DNA from: Gemmatimonadota bacterium | GTDB taxonomy: Bacteria > Gemmatimonadota > Gemmatimonadetes > Longimicrobiales > UBA6960 | DNA length: 11,086 nucleotides | Assembly (NCBI GenBank): GCA_022564535.1 | Contig: JADFLD010000027.1 | Location: 1 to 11,086 of the forward strand | Reading direction: 5' to 3' | In this document: in pieces, positions 7,557-11,086 of the stretch | Layout: every line of letters starts with the position of its first letter | Position numbering within the stretch: position 1 is the first letter of the stretch | The notes under the pieces: generated by a model | Seen by the model: only the letters and a program-made list of their open reading frames with translations | Database searches by the model: none | Told to the model about the DNA's origin: nothing | Program-made: the position numbers and the translations under genes

Positions 7557-8210
7557 GTGGCCAGGGCTCGAGTGAAGGAAACGAAGCAACATCAGGTGGG
7601 CTCCGGGGAGGCCCGGGAACACCGACTGCGGCTCGGTGAGTTGAGCGATTCGGAAGTCGTGCAGGCGTCGCTCGATGGCGATTCCCGGGCTTTTGGTGAG
7701 CTGGTTCGCCGTTACGACCAGCGGCTCGTCAACTTCGTCTACCGGACCATCGGAGATCGTGAGAGGGGTGAGGATCTCGTGCAGGAGACGTTCGTCCGCG
7801 TGTACAGGCACCTGCAACGATTCGACCAGAGCAAGAAGTTCTCGACCTGGATCTACACGATCGCGAGCAACCTTGCGAAGAACGAGCTTCGGAACCGTTC
7901 GAGGAATCCGCTCGTGCTCTTCCAGACGCTCAAGAAGAACTGGGACGCCGATCACCGTCCGCTCGAGTGGGAGGACACCCAGTACAAGCCCGACGATCTG
8001 TTCCGCAAGCGCGACCTCCGCGCCAAGGTCGAACAGGCGGTCGAGCAACTCCCCGAGCATCATCGCGTCGTCTTCGTTCTGCGCGAGATGGAGGGGAAGA
8101 CCTACGAGGAGATCGCCGACATCACGGGATGCAATCTGGGCACGGTAAAGAGCCGGTTGAACCGGGCGCGTAACAACTTCGCGCACATCATCGCACCCAT
8201 GATCGACTAA
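7557..8210 (+). CDS. ECF-type RNA polymerase sigma factor (RpoE-like)
   Basis: A 217-residue sigma-70 family protein of the extracytoplasmic-function group: region 2 then region 4, without regions 1 and 3. Region 2 spans about residues 34-115, with core-binding and -10-binding sequence ERGEDLVQETFVRVYRHL and FSTWIYTIASNLAKNELR. A charged linker (about 116-152) is followed by region 4 at about 155-208, with LPEHHRVVFVLREMEGKTY and the helix-turn-helix ending GTVKSRLNRAR. The length slightly exceeds the typical 170-200 because of a basic N-terminal tail. The GTG start has a perfect Shine-Dalgarno. A sigma-54-type promoter lies upstream, and a membrane ZAS anti-sigma gene follows, which suggests release of the sigma factor on an envelope signal. 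The target regulon is not visible here. Confidence 0.95.
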   Translation: MARARVKETKQHQVGSGEAREHRLRLGELSDSEVVQASLDGDSRAFGELVRRYDQRLVNFVYRTIGDRERGEDLVQETFVRVYRHLQRFDQSKKFSTWIYTIASNLAKNELRNRSRNPLVLFQTLKKNWDADHRPLEWEDTQYKPDDLFRKRDLRAKVEQAVEQLPEHHRVVFVLREMEGKTYEEIADITGCNLGTVKSRLNRARNNFAHIIAPMID

Positions 8211-8257
8211 TGGACGTACGCCGGCACTGAGGGCGGCGAGGTTCGCGCCCGAAGTCC

Positions 8258-8278
8258 GGGGATTGGGGAGGGGTGGGG
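8258..8278 (+). other. G-quadruplex motif in sigma/anti-sigma gap
   Basis: Four uninterrupted runs of four G: 8258-8261, 8265-8268, 8270-8273 and 8275-8278, separated by loops ATT, A and T. Runs this long with such short loops are the sequence type known to fold into very stable parallel quadruplexes, especially in RNA. It is on the coding strand, 47 bases after the sigma stop and 4 bases before a strong hairpin, so it would be in the transcript if sigma and anti-sigma are co-transcribed. Confidence 0.7.
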
Positions 8279-8282
8279 TGGA

Positions 8283-8311
8283 GCCCCCGTCGAGGTGGAC
8301 TCGGCGGGGGC
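8283..8311 (+). other. 12-bp stem hairpin with 5-base loop, after the G-quadruplex motif
   Basis: GCCCCCGTCGAG (8283-8294), loop GTGGA, then CTCGGCGGGGGC (8300-8311). Eleven Watson-Crick pairs and one G-U pair form an uninterrupted stem. The following bases (GTCGTGTTTCC) contain no real T-tract, so it is at best a weak intrinsic terminator or attenuator. The C5 run in the left arm could alternatively pair with one of the upstream G runs, making the two structures potentially exclusive. Confidence 0.6.
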
Positions 8312-8400
8312 GTCGTGTTTCCGACTCGGATCGGGTGGTCCAGTGAGGCTCGCAGCGTCGGGGAACCCTCGTGCGCGCCCACAGTATCACAGCATCACAC

Positions 8401-8421
8401 TCCGGGTGGCGGGCACCCGGA
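8401..8421 (+). other. 8-bp perfect hairpin upstream of the anti-sigma start
   Basis: TCCGGGTG (8401-8408), loop GCGGG, then CACCCGGA (8414-8421): a perfect stem ending 23 bases before the anti-sigma ATG. It could influence translation of the anti-sigma factor or mark a processed 5' end. Confidence 0.45.
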
Positions 8422-8444
8422 TCCGACTCGGCGAGTCCGCGTTG

Positions 8445-9002
8445 ATGAACTGTTCCGATCTCCTAAAGCGCTTCACAGACTACCTCGACGGCTCAGCGTC
8501 GGAGGTGGATGTGGCGTTGATGGAGGAGCACCTCGAGGGGTGTCCGGCATGTGGTCGGTACAAGGTCGTGTTGGAGCACGGCGCGAACCTCCTGCGCGAC
8601 CTCCCCGAGCCCGAGATTCGCGAGGACTTCGGTCAGCGCCTGCAGCACCGGTTGTATCACGTTGACGATGAGAGGGCCTTGAGTACTCATGCGGCGTCCG
8701 GGGCGCCGGCTTTGACGGTCCTCGGAATCGCGGTTCTCCTGACCGCGGTCGCGTGGTCACCCACGTTTTTTGCGGGAGCGCCCGTCGTTCAATTGGCCCC
8801 GATCGTCATAGATCGCGCTCCAACGCGTTCTCTGATCCGACCCGCGAGCGCCACGCCGCCCGGCACGTTCAGTACGAAGGGTGAGGCGGCTCTTGGCGAG
8901 GGACTGTGGGCCAACACGCTTCTCTACGACTACTCTCCCCTATCTCAACGCTACGACCCGCGGGCGCGAAAGGGTCGCCGGATAGGCCAAGTCGATCGCT
9001 GA
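8445..9002 (+). CDS. Zinc-finger (ZAS/zf-HC2) membrane anti-sigma factor
   Basis: A 185-residue partner of the upstream ECF sigma factor. The N-terminal cytoplasmic domain has Cys3 and the ZAS motif His29-x3-Cys33-x2-Cys36 in EEHLEGCPAC, which in this family binds zinc and clamps the sigma factor. One transmembrane helix lies at about residues 89-110 (ALTVLGIAVLLTAVAW...). The roughly 75-residue C-terminal part would be periplasmic; it is Pro/Arg-containing and ends with GLWANTLLYDYSPLSQRYD and a basic tail. I recognise no sensor domain in it. The ATG at 8445 was chosen because Cys3 follows at once, as in the family. A TTG lies one codon earlier, and neither has a strong Shine-Dalgarno. The open frame upstream through 8295 does not resemble family sequence. 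A 234-base gap from the sigma stop is unusual, since such pairs usually overlap or nearly so. Confidence 0.88.
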   Translation: MNCSDLLKRFTDYLDGSASEVDVALMEEHLEGCPACGRYKVVLEHGANLLRDLPEPEIREDFGQRLQHRLYHVDDERALSTHAASGAPALTVLGIAVLLTAVAWSPTFFAGAPVVQLAPIVIDRAPTRSLIRPASATPPGTFSTKGEAALGEGLWANTLLYDYSPLSQRYDPRARKGRRIGQVDR

Positions 9003-9993
9003 CGACTTTTTTCCCGGCCTAGCCAAGGTCTGTGGTGGTGCGTTCTACCTCCACGGGGACGACAAATTCGGGAAGGAACTGGCGGTGCGTGAGTTGATCG
9101 ATGCGCACATCGATCCCGCCACGAAAGACTTCAACCTCGACCCGTTGTGGGGTACAGGCATCGATGCCGAAACCCTCGCCTCTGTTCTTGCGACGCCGCC
9201 CATGATGGCCGAGTGGCGGGTCGTGGTCCTGCGCGAAGTCGAGGGGCTCACCTCATCGAAGAAAGCTCGAGAAGAACTGCTGAAGATCGTGCGGAAGCCC
9301 CCGCCCGGCCTCGCGCTCATCATGAGTTGTACCGTGCCCTCCGGCTCCAAGGCGAAGTTTTATCGCGACCTCGCCAAGGCTGCCCAGTCCGTCGAATTCA
9401 AGTCGATCACGGAGGCTGACGTTCCCGGCTGGTTGATGGCGCGCGCGAGCGAGGTCCACGGCACTGAGATCGAGGTCGACGCGGCGCGAGCGCTCGGCTC
9501 TGCCATCGGAACAGATCTAGGTATTCTCTCGCAGGAGCTCTCGAAGCTGGTCGATTTCGTGGGCGATCGGGGAAAGGTGACGCTTGCCGATGTCGACGTA
9601 GCCGGTACGAAGCTGCCTACCCAGGACCGATGGCAGTGGTTCGACCTGGTTGGCGACATGAAGCTCGAGGAGGCAACCCGAGCGCTGCCGATTCTGTTGC
9701 GTCAGGGAGAGAGTGGCGTCAGCCTCGTGATTGGTCTGGCTACGCTCTTCCTCCGTTTGGGCATAGGGTTGGAGCAGGGCCAGACGGGGCTGGAGGAGGC
9801 GCTCCCGGTCCATCAGAAGTGGCTCGCCCGGCGGGTGTCGGCTCAGTCGAAGCGATGGTCGATCGACCAGATCGATCATGCGCTGGCTGGCTTGCTCGAT
9901 GTCGATCGTATGCTCAAGGCGAGCCCTCATACGGATGAGCACTTCCTGGAGTCCTGGCTCCTCGGACTGAGAGTCTACACGGAGGCCGCATGA
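8995..9993 (+). CDS. holA: DNA polymerase III subunit delta; start codon unresolved
   Basis: The delta subunit of the clamp loader opens the beta sliding clamp during replication. Recognised by the N-terminal AAA+ strand AFYLHGDDKFGKELAVRELID, then DFNLDPLWG, MMAEWRVVVLREVEGL, LALIMSCTVP, a central SITEADVPGWLMARASEVHGTEIEVDAA segment, GTDLGILSQELSKLVDF and a C-terminal helical collar domain. The frame is open only from 8986, after an in-frame TAG. It contains no ATG, GTG or TTG before the GTG at 9085, and that GTG would delete the first strand of domain I. I therefore place the 5' end at an ATC (8995), with AGG-like sequence (ATAGG) 8 bases upstream, giving 332 residues, the usual length. 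The start is uncertain; the identity is not. It overlaps the anti-sigma end and its stop overlaps the SPOR start (ATGA). Confidence 0.8.
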   Translation: MADDFFPGLAKVCGGAFYLHGDDKFGKELAVRELIDAHIDPATKDFNLDPLWGTGIDAETLASVLATPPMMAEWRVVVLREVEGLTSSKKAREELLKIVRKPPPGLALIMSCTVPSGSKAKFYRDLAKAAQSVEFKSITEADVPGWLMARASEVHGTEIEVDAARALGSAIGTDLGILSQELSKLVDFVGDRGKVTLADVDVAGTKLPTQDRWQWFDLVGDMKLEEATRALPILLRQGESGVSLVIGLATLFLRLGIGLEQGQTGLEEALPVHQKWLARRVSAQSKRWSIDQIDHALAGLLDVDRMLKASPHTDEHFLESWLLGLRVYTEAA

Positions 9994-10829
9994 ATCGTTT
10001 CACCAAGCACGCTGCGGCGCTGGCGGTCGCGATTGCGATCGTGCCCCTGCCGGCTGTCGCTCAGTCGAGTCTCGAACGTGTTGAGGAGTTGACCCGACTC
10101 GGACGGTCCGAAGAGGCGCGGGTCGCGCTGATGGAATGGTGGGACGGCGACCGTGAGAATGCGTCACGGCGCGCGCTCCAAAGGGGGTTCTGGCTGAGGG
10201 GACGCTTGACCGTCGATCCGCTCTTGGCTGAGCTCGATTTCCAACGGCTGGCGATTCTCTATCCGAGTGGACAATTCACTGCTGCGGCCATCCTCAGGTT
10301 GGCACAGTCTTCCTTCGCCATGGGAGACGAGACTGCGGCGCGCCAATACCTGGCCACGCTGGTGCGCGACTATCCGCGTTCCGAGGCACGGGAGAAGGGT
10401 GAGGCGTGGCTGAGCACGGCCGGTCCGGTGCCGCCGCCGGGAGACATCCCGACCCCGGCGGTCCAGGACCCCGACGCGGGCGACCCGCCGCAGGTGGTGG
10501 ACTCGGCAGCCACCACGCCTCGGCCCGCTCCTCCACGCCAGAGCCCTGACTCGGTCGAGGAAGAGACCCCGGTCCCGGTAATGAACTACTACGTGCAGCT
10601 CGGAGCCTTTGCGGACGAGTCGAGGGCGTTCGCCCTTTACGAGCAGGTGCGTGAGGCGGGTGTCGAGGTGCGTGTCGTCCGCGTGGAAGGGAGCCGGTTC
10701 CTGCACGTGCGCTTCGGTCGCTTCGCCGTCCGGGCCGAAGCGGTCGAGGAGCTCGAAGCGCTGACCGCCGCCGGCATCAGCGCCGCGCTCGTAAGAGACG
10801 ACCGGGCTGAGGAAATCGTCCGAAACTAG
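9990..10829 (+). CDS. Exported SPOR-domain protein with TPR-like N-terminal region
   Basis: A 279-residue secreted or periplasmic protein. Residues 1-24 form a Sec signal peptide: basic start, hydrophobic core AAALAVAIAIVPLP, and AVA cleavage site before QSS. Residues about 25-145 form a helical region resembling the tetratricopeptide segment of YbgF/CpoB-like proteins (FQRLAILYPSGQFTAAAILRLAQSSFAMGDETAARQYL). A Pro-rich linker (about 146-195) follows. Residues 198-270 form a SPOR domain (MNYYVQLGAFADESRA...FLHVRFGRFAVRAEA), which binds peptidoglycan denuded of stem peptides, typically at division septa. Suggested role: cell-wall or division-associated. The ATG overlaps the holA stop (ATGA) and has GGAGG 4 bases upstream. 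Its stop codon TAG lies at the boundary of an insertion sequence, so the last codons or the stop itself may have been set by the insertion. Confidence 0.9.
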   Translation: MNRFTKHAAALAVAIAIVPLPAVAQSSLERVEELTRLGRSEEARVALMEWWDGDRENASRRALQRGFWLRGRLTVDPLLAELDFQRLAILYPSGQFTAAAILRLAQSSFAMGDETAARQYLATLVRDYPRSEAREKGEAWLSTAGPVPPPGDIPTPAVQDPDAGDPPQVVDSAATTPRPAPPRQSPDSVEEETPVPVMNYYVQLGAFADESRAFALYEQVREAGVEVRVVRVEGSRFLHVRFGRFAVRAEAVEELEALTAAGISAALVRDDRAEEIVRN

Positions 10830-11086
10830 GGCCTGTTAACACTATCTGAGCGCTTCGACGATGAGGGCGAAGTGGATGAAGGCGGTAAACATCACGTCAA
10901 GCTTGTCGAAGCGAGAGAAGATTCTTCTGAAGGCCTTGAGTCGCCGGAATAGTCGCTCTATCTCATTGCGACGGCGATACATGATTCGGTCGTATTCCCA
11001 CGGGTTTAAACGGTTCTGCTTGGGTGGCACGACAGGCGTAAAGCCCAAGTCCAGCACCAGTTGCCGTGTTTCATCGCCCTCATACG
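10829..11086 (-). mobile_element. IS5-family insertion sequence, one end only
   Basis: The element runs off the right edge. Its visible end is inferred from GGGCCTGTTAACA (from about 10829), which begins 13 bases beyond the transposase stop and has the GG...TGTT character of IS5-family terminal repeats. The exact first base depends on whether the target duplication is TA (10827-10828) or CTAG (10826-10829). The other terminal repeat is outside the window, so neither the repeat nor the duplication can be confirmed here. Confidence 0.75.
10842..11086 (-). CDS. IS5-family transposase, C-terminal part (5' cut by window edge)
   Basis: About 81 residues of the C-terminal end of a DDE transposase. 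The frame stays open to the edge (reading YEGDETRQLVLDLGFTPVV), so the visible GTG at 11057 is not the start. The Y-(2)-R-(3)-E-(6)-K signature of IS4/IS5-superfamily transposases is intact: YRRRNEIERLFRRLK, with the Glu as the third catalytic acid. The ending FRRIFSRFDKLDVMFTAFIHFALIVEALR is typical of IS5-family (IS427/IS1031-like) OrfB proteins. Whether it is translated from one frame or by OrfA/OrfB frameshifting cannot be seen. The visible part has no disruption. Confidence 0.93.
   Translation of the reverse strand, partial: YEGDETRQLVLDLGFTPVVPPKQNRLNPWEYDRIMYRRRNEIERLFRRLKAFRRIFSRFDKLDVMFTAFIHFALIVEALR

Noticed and set aside
7416..8390. 324-codon minus-strand open frame across the sigma gene
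   Set aside because: It lies opposite a clear ECF sigma factor and has no recognisable domain or ribosome binding site.
8295..8444. Upstream in-frame extension of the anti-sigma protein from GTG 8295
   Set aside because: The start lies in a hairpin loop, the extra residues do not look like ZAS proteins, and the natural MNC start at 8445 fits the family.
8997..9003. prfB-like +1 frameshift (CGC TGA C) joining the anti-sigma gene to holA
   Set aside because: The P-site codon CGC followed by T gives no slippery re-pairing, unlike CUU-U in prfB. Fusing a membrane anti-sigma to a clamp-loader subunit makes little biological sense, so it is kept only as an alternative to test.
1..11086. CRISPR arrays, tRNA or rRNA genes, prophage genes
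   Set aside because: No regularly spaced direct repeats, cloverleaf or rRNA-like sequence, or phage structural genes were seen on reading both strands.

Overview
The window is high-GC, gene-dense bacterial chromosomal DNA. It reads as core and housekeeping sequence, with one insertion sequence entering at the right edge. No phage, CRISPR or rRNA/tRNA genes are visible. High GC, frequent GTG/TTG starts, and a mix of M16 peptidase pair, ECF sigma/anti-sigma pair, YVTN beta-propeller and SPOR protein suggest a Gram-negative, aerobic heterotroph. Gemmatimonadota or a neighbouring phylum is my best guess, but this is inference from style and gene content and no marker gene proves it.

Left part (1-2192): the 3' end of a YVTN/NHL-type beta-propeller gene (+) converges on a fold-type I PLP aminotransferase (-). 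The aminotransferase is transcribed away from gpmI. The 133 bp between those two starts holds a good sigma-70-type promoter for the aminotransferase and a perfect 12-bp palindrome just upstream of gpmI.

Middle part (2193-7290): a tight four-gene co-directional cluster. It contains cofactor-independent phosphoglycerate mutase (gpmI), a TPR protein overlapping it (TGATG), an M16 zinc peptidase with a TTG start, and a second M16 protein that lacks the zinc motif and overlaps by GTGA. The two M16 proteins have complementary active-site features and look like a catalytic/non-catalytic heterodimer. Neither has a signal peptide.

Right part (7291-10829): an ECF sigma factor, a ZAS-type membrane anti-sigma factor, the DNA polymerase III delta subunit (holA) and a secreted SPOR-domain protein. 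A near-consensus -24/-12 (sigma-54) promoter lies upstream of the ECF sigma gene, suggesting a sigma cascade. The 234-bp gap between sigma and anti-sigma genes is unusual. It holds a four-run G-quadruplex motif, then a 12-bp hairpin, then an 8-bp hairpin just before the anti-sigma start. holA has a clear conserved N-terminus but no ATG, GTG or TTG codon that would include it.

Right edge (about 10829-11086): the end of an IS5-family insertion sequence with the C-terminal part of its transposase on the minus strand. It abuts the stop codon of the SPOR gene.

I see no wholly new multi-gene system. The best leads are regulatory: the G4/hairpin element in the sigma/anti-sigma gap, the sigma-54 promoter feeding an ECF sigma factor, and the holA start.
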